Positions 35,785 through 47,700 are shown, numbered from the stretch's first letter. The stretch is 64,000 nt of DNA from Globodera rostochiensis (GCA_018350325.1 JAEVLN010000011.1:1980449-2044448); one strand, 5' to 3'. Notes: a model not told the origin generated them from the sequence alone. Numbers and translations: made by a program.

Positions 35785-36644
35785 TTAGTCGCCATCTCCG
35801 CCAAAATGCGTCCCACAGCCAAGCGCATTACGAGAAGCATCAAAAAGACTGTAATATATAAATAATCTCATTAAAATCAAAAAAACTATAAAATATATAA
35901 TCTCATTAATTAAAATTAAATGATTAATCACCGGTGATCGATGGATATTTTTACCTTTTGAAATTTTGGCCTTTGTATTGCTTCCGTTCAACTCCAGCCG
36001 CCGGTTGCCCTAAAAACGTATTCATTCACTTTTTGGTTGGTCAGAAAATGTGTGAATTATCAAAAAGCATTAAATTGTTATTTAATAAATAAGACTAATT
36101 TGTAAGGGATTTAACAGGTCCTGGCCCTGGATTGGACAGGACCTGAATTTTGCTCTGGGATTTTTTCAAAAATGATCTTAATTAAATTATAATTTTTGCG
36201 TAAAATTCCCACCTCACAGCACACCAAGTCGTGATGCTTATTGCAACATTCACCGGCCGCACGGCCCTCCCTGGGAAAGCAACTTCCCCACCCGCAAGGG
36301 CATTGGTCGTCCACCAAATCTTTGCATTCGGCATTCACTTTCATCAAAGTGGATTTCTTGAAAAAAAAAATTAAAAAACCGTTCCCAAAAATCTTACATT
36401 CAGTGGATCATCTTGGACAAATGGCCGTCTTGCTGGCGCCTGTTATAATCCAGCAAAAGCATATTGCCTAATCAAATGAATTCGGCTTCCTTACCCTGGT
36501 ACACTCATGCAGCGTGAGCCGGTGACAACAGCTGAATTTCTTATCGTCATCCGAATAGCTCATTTTCCATTTGCAGTCTGGGCATTTTGGAGAGTCTTTA
36601 GCGAGCTTGTCATCCGGTAAGTATGTACAACCTGGACTTGTCTG
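35785..36644 (-). CDS. Cysteine-rich protein of unknown function (5' end not found)
   Basis: Minus-strand exons at about 36644-36495, 36449-36400, 36361-36213, 36010-35956 and 35850-35785. The product contains two Cys-rich blocks, CTYLPDDKLAKDSPKCPDCK with FSCCHRLTLHEC, and ECKDLVDDQCPCGWGSCF with GECCNKHHDLVCC, then a basic linker and a short end GCGTHFGGDGD. The paired CC and spaced single cysteines suggest a disulfide-rich extracellular module, but the first exon (and any signal peptide) lies upstream of 36650 and was not identified. I do not recognise the family. Codon composition of the exons is clearly GC-richer than the flanks. Confidence 0.5.
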
Positions 36645-36755
36645 CTAAATTGGGGAAAGCAATTAAACTACCTAAATCATTCCATTAAAAGTATTTGTGT
36701 TTAAAGAGTTGATCAATTTTATTAAATGAAGCATTGGCATTTTTTACATTTACAA

Positions 36756-36960
36756 GCTTGGGGTTCGTTAGGCTTAGGCCTAAGCTAGCTTAGGTTTAGG
36801 CTTAGGCTTGGGCCTAAGCCACCCGGGCTTGGGGTTCGTTAGGCTTAGGCCTAAGCTAGCTTAGGTTTAGGCTTAGGCTTAGGCCTAAGCCACCGGGGCT
36901 TGGGGTTCGTTAGGCTTAGGCCTAAGCTAGCTTAGGTTTAGGTCTGCTTAGCTTAGGTAT
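36756..36960. repeat. 71-bp tandem repeat built from telomere-like hexamers
   Basis: Almost three copies of a unit starting GCTTGGGGTTCGTTAGGCTT and rich in TTAGGC and its complement GCCTAA. TTAGGC is the nematode telomere repeat. The units contain both orientations, making short palindromes such as TTAGGCCTAA. Confidence 0.85.
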
Positions 36961-37474
36961 TACGTGTAGATTCAATTTCGTTCATTCTTAAAATTGTGAG
37001 ATACGGTAAAAAAACTAAGTTGGCATAAACTGCGCAGAAAGAATGTAGAAAGGGACAAACAAAACAGAAAGTTATAAAGAAAAAAAAAACTTTTAGAATG
37101 AAGATTCGACAATTTTTCGTGTTAATTCAATTAAGATTTGTCGGCGCCGAAATAATATTCGGAGGAGGAGGAATAAAAGTGGTTGGCATCCACCACACAC
37201 CTGTTGGTCATTTTGGCCAGAGAGATTATTGGGAGGCGGCGGCAGCAAAATTGGCCGCGGGGAGTTTCGGCCGCCCGCCGGGGCGCCTCAAATGCGCAAA
37301 TGCCTTGGGGCGAAAAGGGAATGAATTTGGCACAATTTGAATAGCAAATTAAGCCCGTGGGGGGGGGGAGGCCAATGGCAGCAGATTGGCTGCGCTTTTT
37401 GTGCCGAAATGAATGTGAGCGGATGAAAAGGGATACGGTCGTGCCATGGCACCAATATTGGTCAAAATATCATC

Positions 37475-38078
37475 GGTAATAGTGCAGAACATTGGTCCCA
37501 CAAAAAAAAAAAGGGGGTTTATGAGGGTTTTACGCAATTTTGAGAAGTACTCGGGGGTTATCGCGGTCGCTGATCACGGATATGACATCAGATTTATCAT
37601 ATGATATCATCTAATCTATGATTTCAGCATCTAAGATTTTTGAAAAAATCAAAAAAATTTTCAAAGTCGCTAAAGGGGTGTTTCTAGGGGTACTCGGGCC
37701 CGTAGAATTCCAATCTGAGCTCCATTTCGACCAGTTCGAACGCCGGAATTGAAATCGAACAATTTTCCAAAAAAATACAAAAATTTTCAAAAATTAATTT
37801 TGGCTTCAAAATCATTCAAAAAAGGCACAACAGTACAACAAAAAAGTCAGTTTGGAATTTTTACGGGCCCGAGTACCCCTAGAAACACCCTTTTAACGAC
37901 TTTGAAAATTTTTTAATTTTTTTCAAAAATCTTAGATCATAGATTAGATGATGTCATATGATAATCTGATGTCATATCCGTGATCAGCGACCGCGATAAC
38001 CCCCGAGTACTTCTCAAAATTGCGTAAAACCCTCATAAACCCCTTTTTTTTGTGGGACCAATGTTCTGCACTATTACC
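37475..38078. repeat. Foldback element, about 230-bp arms
   Basis: GGTAATAGTGCAGAACATTG at 37475 onward is matched by its complement ending at 38078. The arms continue to about 37712 and from about 37852, leaving a loop of about 140 bases. No obvious target duplication and no reading frame of transposase type. Confidence 0.85.
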
Positions 38079-38689
38079 AATTTTTCCGCCCATAAAATTC
38101 CATACGAAACTAAATGATAAAATATTTAATTCGTAATGTTTTTTTAAATAAAACCGAGTATTGTTTGATGCCAAAAAAATGAGTGCTAATAAGCAGGGAA
38201 CGCTTTTATAGTTGCTAAAATCTCCAAATATTATAGCTAACATTTTCAAAAATTTTTATTTTTAATTTTTTAGCAGTGCTTTTTTGATCAAAAAATGGCT
38301 AGTTGATTTTATTGTTATTTTTGTCTTACTTTTGACTAAAATAAGATTCCATTTTAAGCAGGGCTCCCAGATTTGAGGTTTTAGCTTCATTTTGTGGTTT
38401 TTTGATAGTCCGATGAGGCTAAATTTTTAAAATGAGGTTTAGCCTCATTTTGTGGTTTTTTGGAGTTTGATGAGGTTTTTTGAGGCTTTTTAGAAATTTC
38501 ACTGATAAATGGTAAATTTCTACTAAATTTTGAATATTTGGCGTAATGTCCATCCATTTTTTCTCTGTGTGTTTCATTTTTAATGAAAAAGCGTGTTCCG
38601 GTTTGAAATAATTGGAAATTTTCTTAATAAAAAAAACCTCATTTCCCATTTTTTAATGCAAAAAAGCATCACATTTTCTGCAAATTTAG

Positions 38690-38770
38690 TTGTAAATCTG
38701 TTAACAAATTGAGTCAAAAATTCGAAAATTTTCTCGGCGGCGCCTATCGGCACCGCCGACCCCCCCCTCC
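38690..38770 (-). repeat. Palindromic-core dispersed repeat, copy 4
   Basis: CTCGGCGGCGCCTATCGGCA preceded by TGTTAACAAATTGAGTCAAA, inverted like copy 2 and followed by a C-run. Confidence 0.75.
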
Positions 38771-39567
38771 CCCCCACTAAAAAAAGTATTTGGGAAAACC
38801 GCGCGCAAAAAAACATGATTTTAGCAAAATGAGGCCCAAACGCGGCTTTTTTGCCTGCCAAATGAGGCTTTTGAAAATTTTCATCTGGGAGCCCTGATTT
38901 TAAGGGATCTTTTTTTTTAGGTTTTTTGTTGTTGTTTTTGATCTTCTCCAATTATTACTCAATTTTTAGGGGTGGTACCTTTTTCAAAAACAGTCGATCT
39001 TTAGTGGTGCAATTTTGGTTTTACTTTTTTTAAAGTTTTAACAAAAAAACCCAAAATAGTTTTTTAAAACTATTAGTTGCCAGCAATAAAAACTATGAAA
39101 TAGTTGCTAAAACTGGCATTGCTCGTTCACCCCCCCCCCGAACAATTTTTATCCATTCTTTGACAACCAAATTTTACAAATTTAATATCGTTCAAAAGCT
39201 TAAATGCTGTAGAGTAAATGATTAACCGGACTAAATGCTTCATTAGGTGACTTATGAGACTGTCAGAAAATAAATGTTCGAAAATTTCGACTTTTTCGTA
39301 ATCCGTAGCCTGTAACATTTTTGCAAGCTGTTTGATCGATTAGCTTAGGCTACTACTTGCACAAATATTCTAAAGACTTAGAGATTGCACAAATATTCTA
39401 AAGACTTAGAGCTTTCGAAGTACTAAGATTTTAGAACTCGATTGATTAAGAACAGAGTTATGGTTTTTAAACCGGCCGGGGGACGGGAACGAGCGGGGGG
39501 GGGGGGCGGGAACAAAGCGCACCCGCTAAAACTCGATGAAAAACGATTGCTGCATGATTTATGCTTT

Positions 39568-40609
39568 TCAGAGCAAGGCGCGTTCGGAAAAAAATAGTTT
39601 AGTCACGTTCTCGAGTTTTAGGAATTTTGGCTTTCGCACATTCCCAGATTCGGAGCAGTTCATTTTAGTTCTGGAGCTGTTCAGTTCCGGTGCAGTGGAG
39701 TTGTTCAGTTCCGGTGCAGTGGAGCTGTTCAGTTCCGGTGCAGTGGAGTTGTTCAGTTCCGGTGCAGTGGAGCTGTTCAGTTCCGGTGCAGTGGAGCTGT
39801 TCAGTTCCGGTGCAGTGAAGCTGTTCAGTTCCGGTGCAGTGGAGCTGTTCAGTTCCGGTGCAGTGGAGTTGTTCAGTTCCGGTGCAGTGAAGCTGTTCAG
39901 TTCCGGTGCAGTGGAGTTGTTCAGTTCCGGTGCAGTGGAGTTGTTCAGTTCCGGTGCAGTGGAGCTGTTCAGTTCCGGTGCAGTGGAGTTGTTCAGTTCC
40001 GGTGCAGTGGAGCTGTTCAGTTCCGGTGCAGTGGAGTTGTTCAGTTCCGGTGCAGTGGAGTTGTTCAGTTCCGGTGCAGTGGAGCTGTTCAGTTCCGGTG
40101 CAGTGGAGCTGTTCAGTTCCGGTGCAGTGGAGTTGTTCAGTTCCGGTGCAGTGGAGTTGTTCAGTTCCGGTGCAGTGGAGCTGTTCAGTTCCGGTGCAGT
40201 GGAGTTGTTCAGTTCCGGTGCAGTGGAGCTGTTCAGTTCCGGTGCAGTGGAGCTGTTCAATTCCGGTGCAGTGAAGCTGTTCAGTTCCGGTGCAGTGGAG
40301 TTGTCAGTCCGGTGCAGTGAAGCTGTTCAGTTCCGGTGCAGTGGAGTTGTTCAGTTCCGGTGCAGTGGAGCTGTTCAGTTCCGGTGCAGTGGAGCCGTTC
40401 ATGCCCGAAGCATTGGAGCCGTTGATGTCCAAAGCATTAGGGCCGTTTACGTCCGAAACATTGGAGCCTTTTCTAACCAAAGCATTGGGGGCGTCGTTCA
40501 GATCCGAAGTAGCGGAACCATTTATGTTCGAAGCAGTGGAGATAGACTCGTCAATGCCCAAATTAATGGCAATGCCGTACAACAGGAGCAGGCGCCACCA
40601 GCCAAGCAT
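39568..40609 (-). pseudogene. Signal peptide plus STAPELN octapeptide repeats, frame broken once
   Basis: The minus strand opens at 40609 with a good signal peptide (MLGWWRLLLLYGIAINLG), a Ser/Asn-rich linker with sequons (NGSNASGMNGS), then octapeptides STAPELNS/STAPELNN. One unit near 40303 has lost two thymines, so the frame stops at 40304; a second open frame from 40260 carries about 24 more octapeptides and a unique C terminus ending at 39568 (KMNCSESGNVRKPKFLKLEN). Nearly every repeat supplies an N-x-S/T sequon, so a heavily glycosylated secreted protein is likely for the intact allele. The plus strand is also open across the array (ELFSSGAV repeats, 387 residues), but it has no signal peptide and no other support. 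Repeat variants are mostly silent in two plus frames, so the strand choice rests on the signal peptide. Confidence 0.5.
39668..40400. repeat. 24-bp tandem repeat, about 30 copies
   Basis: The unit is GAGCTGTTCAGTTCCGG followed by TGCAGTG, with C/T and G/A variants, and a 22-bp unit near 40303. It encodes the octapeptide described for the gene on the minus strand. Confidence 0.95.
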
Positions 40610-41160
40610 TTTTTTAAATGTTTCAGTAAATTACCTAAAAAAGTGAATTTAAATAAATGGTTAAAGCGGATGGCAATAAATTATATGACAAACAAATGAA
40701 TAAAAATGGGGAACGGACGAATAATATTATACACATTCACATCCACCAATTCAATCCCAAACGAATCGTTGGCGTTTTTGGAATAAATTATTTTGTTATA
40801 AAATTCAATTAAAAATTCATTTTAAAACTTTTGAGATTTTAGTTTTTTTGTTTACAAAAAAATATATCTTAAGCAGAGATTTGAATAAATCAAGTTGGTT
40901 TTTTGGTAAGTTTTAGCACAAATTTTGTGTATATCAAATTTACATAAATTTTTTAATCCATAATAGCAAAAATGGAAATTATCGCAATTTTAATCAAAGC
41001 ATCCCGCCTTCTTCTCAAAATAAGATTGCTGCAAGACATGCACCTAATTATATATAAAATATATATTTATAAATTATTGGGTAAATTAACAATTAAAAAT
41101 TTTGCAAAATTCGGGTTTTTCGAACATATATATACATGCTCGATTAGCCTAACCGAGTCA
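40610..41160. other. Intergenic DNA
   Basis: AT-rich sequence between the STAPELN gene's start and the GT92 gene's end, including the presumed promoter of the former. Nothing else was seen. Confidence 0.5.
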
Positions 41161-41169
41161 ATAAAATCG

Positions 41170-43944
41170 AAATTCTTGATTTTACGGTTCAGTGAATGCG
41201 CCAAGCCTAATCTCACAACCTCTATAAACAAAACGTAACCTGTTACAACTTTATTTGAATTTGAGAGCATTTTGGGGGTTCGGGTTAATTCAAATAAATA
41301 AAATATAATTACCCGGTACAATTTTGTTGGCTCAATTTCAGTCAATTTGTAATTGCTTTTCGTAACGGTGCATTTCACTTTGGGCTTTGGCAAAGCGCAA
41401 AGTTTATACGAAAGGCACGGCGGAATTACGTGGACAGGGACACTCGGATAGCTGTTAATGAAGCGAGAACAGCGGCGAATGGCATCAAAATAATGCATCG
41501 TTTTTGGCATTCTTTTAATCATCTAAACTTTTTTTGGTGCCATTCAATTTAAGCTAATATTAATCATTTGAAATTAAAATGATTATCCACATTTTGTCGT
41601 TTTTATTAGGTAAATATTGGCATTGGCTGTCAAAATCCAAACTTATGTACTAATTAATCTAAACATTAATTAAGTATTAATTTTACTTAATAAAATAATT
41701 TCTCACTTAATCGATAATGTGGTTAAACCAGAGAATGATTTGTACTTTATTTGGGGACCACTGTTTTTTAGCACTAAAATCTGATATTTTGGTTCCAACG
41801 TACTGATACCCCTGGGTTAAATAATAATTAAAAGCAAAATAAAAATTACCCCATTTATTTTGGATTTGTTAAAATAATCGCTTCCAATGTTTGACGTTGT
41901 CCAATTCCTTTTCGCTAACAATTTTTCATGATATTCATTTGTATCTTTATGTTCGATCTGTTTGATAAATATTTTCAATAATTGTTATTATTTTCTCGAA
42001 ATTTATTTAAATTTCCAAAATCTTACTTCTCGGGAAATGTGCAAAATTAGCATGTAATCAGTTGACAATTGCACTGGTTTATGTTGTCCCCCGTAGTGAT
42101 TAGTAAAATGGATCCAAAAAGCTTCAATTTTATCCGGTCGAAGCACAAGCTTTTCACTGTTGTATAAATTTTTGGTCAAAATCATCTCGTGAAATTGTTT
42201 TGCAAAATCTAAAATTGTGCTAAAAATGAAGAATTAAAAGTTCAAAAGATTGAAATAATAAAATTATATTTATTTAAAAATATTTACCGGAAGAATTATT
42301 TTTGTTGTTGTGTCGGGACAACAAAATGCCACTTTCGCGCTTGTTTATAAAGAAATATGGTGCCATCGGATAAGCGACCAAAGCGTCGTTTAAAGCGGTG
42401 ATCAATGACGGAAATTTGGTGCTGATCAACAGATCGTCCAAATCCAACATCGCAATGAATTTGGCACTTTCGCGAAATTCATAGAAACACTCATGGGCCA
42501 TGGCCAGCTGACCAGAATATTCAATTTGAAGTGCCGGGTCGAAATTCATGGATTCCAAAAACGGTAATTGAAGGCCCTATAACAATTGCATTTTACACTG
42601 CGGCTGTTCTACACCTTCGGGGTGTCTGCTTTTAAACTGGGTTTTTAGGAGACCAATTTATGGTTGAAAGAATTCAAAATGGACAGTTATTTAAATCAAT
42701 TAAATACCTAATTACTTTACTTTTAAATAAATTGGCGAATTGAAACGCACATTTCGCACGGCAATTCTTCCCTCAGCTTCATAGGCTTTAATTAATTCAT
42801 AAACTGCACTCAGTGCAGAAATGACGTGCAAAACCACCAAATCGACGCCAAGTTTTTTGTAAGTTTCCATTGCAATGAATAAAAGTTGCCATTTTTCAAA
42901 TGCAAACAATCGACTTATGCAAATAAGCAAATTTCGAGGCGTTCGGTCGGCCATCCGTACTGGCAACTGAACAAAAAATAAAATAATTTTTTAAATTTAG
43001 ATTCAAAAAGGCGGGAAATACTGATAAAAAGTGCAAGGTCAGATCTTTGAATCAAAACTATATTTTGGTCACTTTAGAGTATTCGGATCAGATCAGAAAA
43101 AATCTGTTTGTTGAAAGTCATTGGAATAGGAATCACCGTATGATAAATTGGAGCCGAGTATTGGTGAAGGTGACCATCAACCAACACTTGAATGCCCATA
43201 TCGATCAATATGCCTTCGCCATTCCATTGATCAGTCCCATTTAACTGATCAGTCCCACTCAACTGATCAGTCAAGCCGGTGCCGTTTTCGGAAGAAAAAT
43301 GGCAAAACGCCATGAACAAGACCAATTTGCACAGTCCAGTGTAATCGTAGCGCGTCAATTTGGGCACAACTGGTGCAAATGTTTTGTTGTTTATTTGTTG
43401 TCGTGCACAGCGTGCATTTGGAAATTGGTCGGTATGATCAGCGAGCATCAGCACCACAATTGTGTCTTTTCCGGTTGTGCCAAAACTGTGAATTCCATTT
43501 TTTTAATCGTCAATATTCAAAAGCTTTCTATTAAAATTTAGTAATTTCCGGAACGTCTCTTCCGAATCCGGGTTATTGGGCAAGTTTAAATTCCGGTTCT
43601 ATATGCGGGAAAATAAATTGTCTGGGCACTACTGACCAGAGTATACATCGACAATTTTGTTCATTTAAAAATTCACAAATTTCCATTTAAAAAAAGCTCA
43701 ACAAATTGTAACTGTACCTCGTGCTATTTTTATAGAAGAAAGTGGCGAAAATGATCACATCGCGAGTGATCGGTTTTATAAATGTTTCTGGCATTGGAAA
43801 TAATGACGGCAGCAAACATTTTGTAGCATAAACACAAAAACAAATGGCCATTAATGTTGAAAATTTAAATTTTGTATTTAATAGCGCACTTTTTGCATCC
43901 ATCCGATGAAGACAACGTAAAATTGAAAGAAAAAATCTTTGCAT
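41170..43944 (-). CDS. Glycosyltransferase family 92 protein
   Basis: GT92 enzymes are Golgi type II glycosyltransferases, greatly expanded in nematodes. The minus strand starts at 43944 with a short basic segment and a signal-anchor (FSTLMAICFCVYATKCLL). Later exons include TGKDTIVVLMLADHTDQF (about 43480-43090), an exon at about 42960-42720 (RNLLICISRLFAFEKWQLLF, YKKLGVDLVVLHVISALSAV), 42570-42285 with the family core QLAMAHECFYEFRESAKFIA and MLDLDDLLI (the D-x-D-D is the expected nucleotide-sugar/metal site), 42185-42030 (KLVLRPDKIEAFWIHFTNHY) and about 41525-41310 (RRCSRFINSYPSVPVHVIPP). The core motif and the exon order match the family well. The second exon and the last few residues were not resolved. 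Confidence 0.75.
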
Positions 43945-44288
43945 TTTAATGCACGATTAATCTAATAAAAAGTTTCAATTGTGGTAACGGTGATTATTAG
44001 CAAACAATAATCAAATTCACTTTTGTTCAACAAATTGTTTAGAAACGTGTGAATGATTTTTTTTTATTTTAAACGTTGAAATAAATTAAATCAATTTTAA
44101 TATAAATGAAATTAATGTGAAAAGATTTTTTTTATCGTTTAACTCATCCATCCCGATAAGATCGCCCTCTGAATTCCAGTTTCAACCAAACCCAATTCTT
44201 CTAATTTTTTTGCATAAATTAAGGAGCTCAGTTCAGCACACTCTTACTTCAGATGATGTTGTGCGATGGCTAAAATTATTTAAAATTT

Positions 44289-44960
44289 CTAACAACAAAA
44301 AAGGAAAGGTTCTCTCACCAAATTCCAAATGCGATCAGTAATCTCTTTCGTCCAGTTTCTGCAGTTTTTAGTGAGAAAATTGTAGTCCACCCACATGTCG
44401 CGATACACACGCTCAATGTCCAGGAAAGACGTGTTCTTGTCGGTGACTAAGACCAGAGGCCGCTCATACGTTTTGGTGTACCGTCCAAATTCATTGTGCA
44501 CATTTCCCGGCCCCGTGATCTCGTAAGTGACGTGCGCCTCATGACCACACGAGCGGCATTTGTACAGCGCCTCCAGTGCCGTGTGGGTAAGGTCTGAAAC
44601 AAAATAGGAGAATGAACTGCTTGATGTCGATGGGCATTTTTTAAATATTTATATCGAATGCGCAATGCTGCCCAATTTCGTAACGATTCCCTTACCTCGG
44701 CCCAAATTTGGCGCTTGTTCCATAAATGTAACTGCGCCGAGAGCCAAAAAGGGACCAACGACAGGAATATGAACAAACTCGGAACGGGCAACGGCTGCTA
44801 CACCCACACGATTAAAATTGGCCATGCCCACACCATCAAAATTGGCCATTACTTTAGAGTTCGGTCCATAAAGTCGCACTCGACTCGACGTATTTCGATA
44901 CTGAAAAGTTCCCTGTTGCCGCAGTTACAACGGCGTTCCGCAACAAATGAACCGAATCTA
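44289..44960 (-). CDS. Family member 1 with conserved His and Asn-Cys motif (possible frameshift)
   Basis: The minus-strand last exon 44593-44289 reads CRSCGHEAHVTYEI, then EFGRYTKTYE and YNFLTKNCRNWTKEI. The exon before it (about 44890-44696) ends NLGRD with matching phase. The protein is clearly related to the gene at 47705-48480: both have C-G-H-E-x-H-V-T, E-F-G-R-Y-T and N-F-x-x-K-N-C-x-x-W-T. A His followed about 70 residues later by N-C is reminiscent of LRAT/NlpC-type papain-like folds, but this is a weak analogy. Upstream sequence reading RRCNCGNRELFSIEIRRVEC aligns with the paralogue but is in another frame, so this copy may be frameshifted. Middle region VMANFDGVGMANFN is specific to this copy. 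Confidence 0.5.
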
Positions 44961-45274
44961 TGAGGGTCACGGGGCAAAAAATCCATATTTATTCTTTGAA
45001 GTTTCTGAACATTTATATGAAAAGGTCAATCTTAAATATTTGAAAATTGGACCAAAAAGTGAAGAAAAAATTGTGCCTAAATAAATGTGTATGATGGAAG
45101 AGTGCACAAAAGTTTGTCTTAAATAAAGCCCAGCCCCTCGGGGGAAAAACTGATCAGTAATGCTATTCAACAACAACAACAACGGATTTTTGAGCAAAGA
45201 AAATGTTGGCGCGATGTTGCCAAAGTGTGAGCGGTCGTTGTTTCTTTGTCCCAATGTTTTCACCTTCTTCCTGA

Positions 45275-46399
45275 TTCATCACTAGGGTTGGACAAGACCG
45301 GATATTATCCGGGTCCCCCGGATAGCGGTTCCACCGGTTCCTTGACACCCGGATACCGGTACCGGATAGTAATTTATGCCCGGATACCCGTCCGGATACC
45401 GGATAATTCAATTTTTGAAAATAATAATTAAAATTTTATAAAAAATCAAATTTTAAGCAATTTTTTCCAAAAAGTAAATAAACGCATAAAATAAATTAAT
45501 AAAATCAAATACAATTAAGTGGATAGTTAATTTCATTTGTCAATAACTCTTCTATATCTGAAACAGGCTACGGTCAAACCATACCCAGGAATTTTTGAGG
45601 GGAGGGGGCTGATTCAAAAAAAAAATTCGATTTTAAGTGTGCATTTTTTGCTTTTTATTGCATTTTTGTTAAGCAGTTTTTGAGAAAAATGTTCGATTTT
45701 GTAGTGGTGAATTTTTGGTATTTATTACATTTTTCTTAAACTTTTTTTTTTGAAAATTTAGATTTTGGTAAACTTTTTAGAATTTTAACTTTTTGTTATA
45801 AAGATTTGTATTAAAATTCGATATTTGCCGTCTCGAGTTTTTTTTTTGAGAATTCTGTTTTATTTTTGGGAGGAAGGGTCGGCGGTGCCGATAGGCGCCG
45901 CCGAGAAAATTTTGAATTTTTGTCTCAATTTGTTAAAAGATTTGCAACCATAAATTTTAAAAATATGGCAATTTTTTGAAGCTTTTAAGAATGGGAGGGA
46001 TCGGCGGTTTCAATTTAGACAAACTCGAAATTAGCGCAATTATAATTTTTAAAGAAAATTTGAGCAATTTGTTGAGAAAGCCAAATGTTTTGTGAAATTA
46101 ACTAATTATAAAAACTAATTAGTAATTACAGAAGCCCGTATCTCTCTATTTAATTTTAATAGGAAATGGCAAATTGTCGCGCAAAATTCAAAAATTTTAT
46201 TAGCGCTAACACCATCAAAAAAAAATCTCTTCGAAAAAATACCACCATTAGGGGTGCTTAACCCGCCCGGATCCAACCCCCGGATACCGGGTATCCCGGA
46301 TCCTGGACACCCGGATACCGGTCCCGGATAATTTGTCCAAAACACCCGGATACCGGTCCCGGTTCCGGATACCCGTTCTTGTCCAACCCTATTCATCAC
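45275..46399. mobile_element. hAT-like non-autonomous element, 1.1 kb
   Basis: Ends TAGGGTTGGACAAGA (45283-45297) and its near-exact complement (to 46391), flanked by the perfect 8-bp duplication TTCATCAC (45275-45282, 46392-46399). Both ends hold arrays of CCGGATACCGG-type repeats; the middle carries a palindromic-core dispersed repeat (45860-46010). No transposase frame. It sits between the two paralogous genes. Confidence 0.85.
45860..46010 (+). repeat. Palindromic-core dispersed repeat, copy 5
   Basis: GGCGGTGCCGATAGGCGCCG at 45882, then the AT-rich body, then AAGAATGGGAGGGATCGGCGG at the end, which begins a second unit. Nested in the 45283-46391 element. Confidence 0.75.
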
Positions 46400-46576
46400 C
46401 ATCCAACCCACCAAAAGTCAATTTATTATTATTTATCTATTTATTTACTACAAATGCCCCCAGGCACTAAAAGGGCTTAAAAAACATCGGCTGCAATACA
46501 GTATCAATCCCCTTTGGTTTTAATTCGGCTCTACAGCTGCTCTGATTGACAATCAGTGTTGCCCCCGGGTACTAAA

Positions 46577-46695
46577 CTAAATGGTAGTGATGCTCGAGAC
46601 CTAAAATTTATCGAGACTTGACCCCGAGACTCAAAACCCAGCACCAAAAAGCAGTTTTCGAAGACCCGAGACTCTCGCGCATCTCTACTAAATGA
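46577..46695. mobile_element. Small hAT-like element, 103 bp
   Basis: Ends TAGTGATGCTCGAGAC (46585) and GACTCTCGCGCATCTCTA (to 46687) are imperfect inverted repeats, flanked by CTAAATGG and CTAAATGA (7 of 8 matching). The interior is CCCGAGAC-type repeat. Confidence 0.7.
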
Positions 46696-47700
46696 TCACA
46701 AAAAATTTAGAAGAAATCAAAAGGCATCAAATTTCGAAAAGGTTTCCTTTGAAAAAAGCGTCTGAACTCCTCCAATGACCGTTCACCCAACGTCGGTCAT
46801 CCGCCACAAATCGTTGACACAATGAAACCTTAAAATTCAAATGATTAATATTTTGGACAAAAACCCCGAATTCTCAAATGAACAAAAAAAAAATTATGAT
46901 TTAATTGAAGAAAAAAAGGCAGATGAAAGTTTTCAAAAGCCTTATTGGAAGGCAAAAAAGCCTCAATTCTGTTTGAAAAAGCCTAATCTTGCAGAATCTT
47001 TACTTTAAAACTACTCAATCAATGTGATGATGTAGAAGCTGTCTAATTAAGTTAGCGCAGGCTTTCGATTGAACGGTGGGAGTCGAGCCTAGGGATTTGC
47101 TTCAAAAATAATCACATTTAAGTTTATGGCGGTTACACAGAACAATATTTTCAAAAAAATGTAAATTTGATAAAAATAGTTTGCGCTAAAACCAATCCGG
47201 GCCCTCACCTTTTTTAAATTATAAGTTCAATGAAAACAATACCTATTTGTTATTGCGTCCGAAGTAAAATCGGTTAATTGGATAAACACCGTGCCGTGCC
47301 CACTCAAAAAAGAACAACTTCTAGAAATTCAAAGAACAATCATTAAAAACATCAAATGTCAACTTTGAAATCCACAAAAGGCGCGAAGAATAAATTACAT
47401 ATTTTATTGAGTCAATTCTCTTATGATATTATGCATATGAAAGGCTTGATTATGATTAAGATCGGCGGTCTGGGATTGTGAACAATTTGTTCAAGGCATC
47501 CATTCATCCTCTTCAACAGGTCGCATCATTTGTGGTGACTAAACATTGAAATTTTTCAAGGCTTTATGGAAGACTGGGGAGTTTTTAAAAGCCCCACAGC
47601 GTCAATAATACAAAAATTTGGAGTTTTTATAGTAAAAATCAGAGATTTTCCTCCATTTAATGCAAATTCTCACTATATTCCTAATGCCATTTTCAGTGCT
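46696..47700. other. Intergenic DNA
   Basis: No exon or repeat could be supported on either strand in this kilobase. Confidence 0.45.

Larger units (their letters stand above)
36961..39560. other. Gene-free region with foldback and dispersed repeats
   Basis: No convincing exon. It contains a foldback element (37475-38078), a palindromic-core repeat (38690-38770), and C/G runs near 37361, 39130 and 39497. The stretch 38340-38890 holds degenerate copies of TGAGGTTTAGCCTCATTTTG. Confidence 0.5.

Noticed and set aside
39536..40699. Plus-strand 387-codon frame with ELFSSGAV repeats
   Set aside because: No signal peptide or domain, while the minus strand over the same repeat starts with a clear signal peptide. 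Kept only as an alternative reading.
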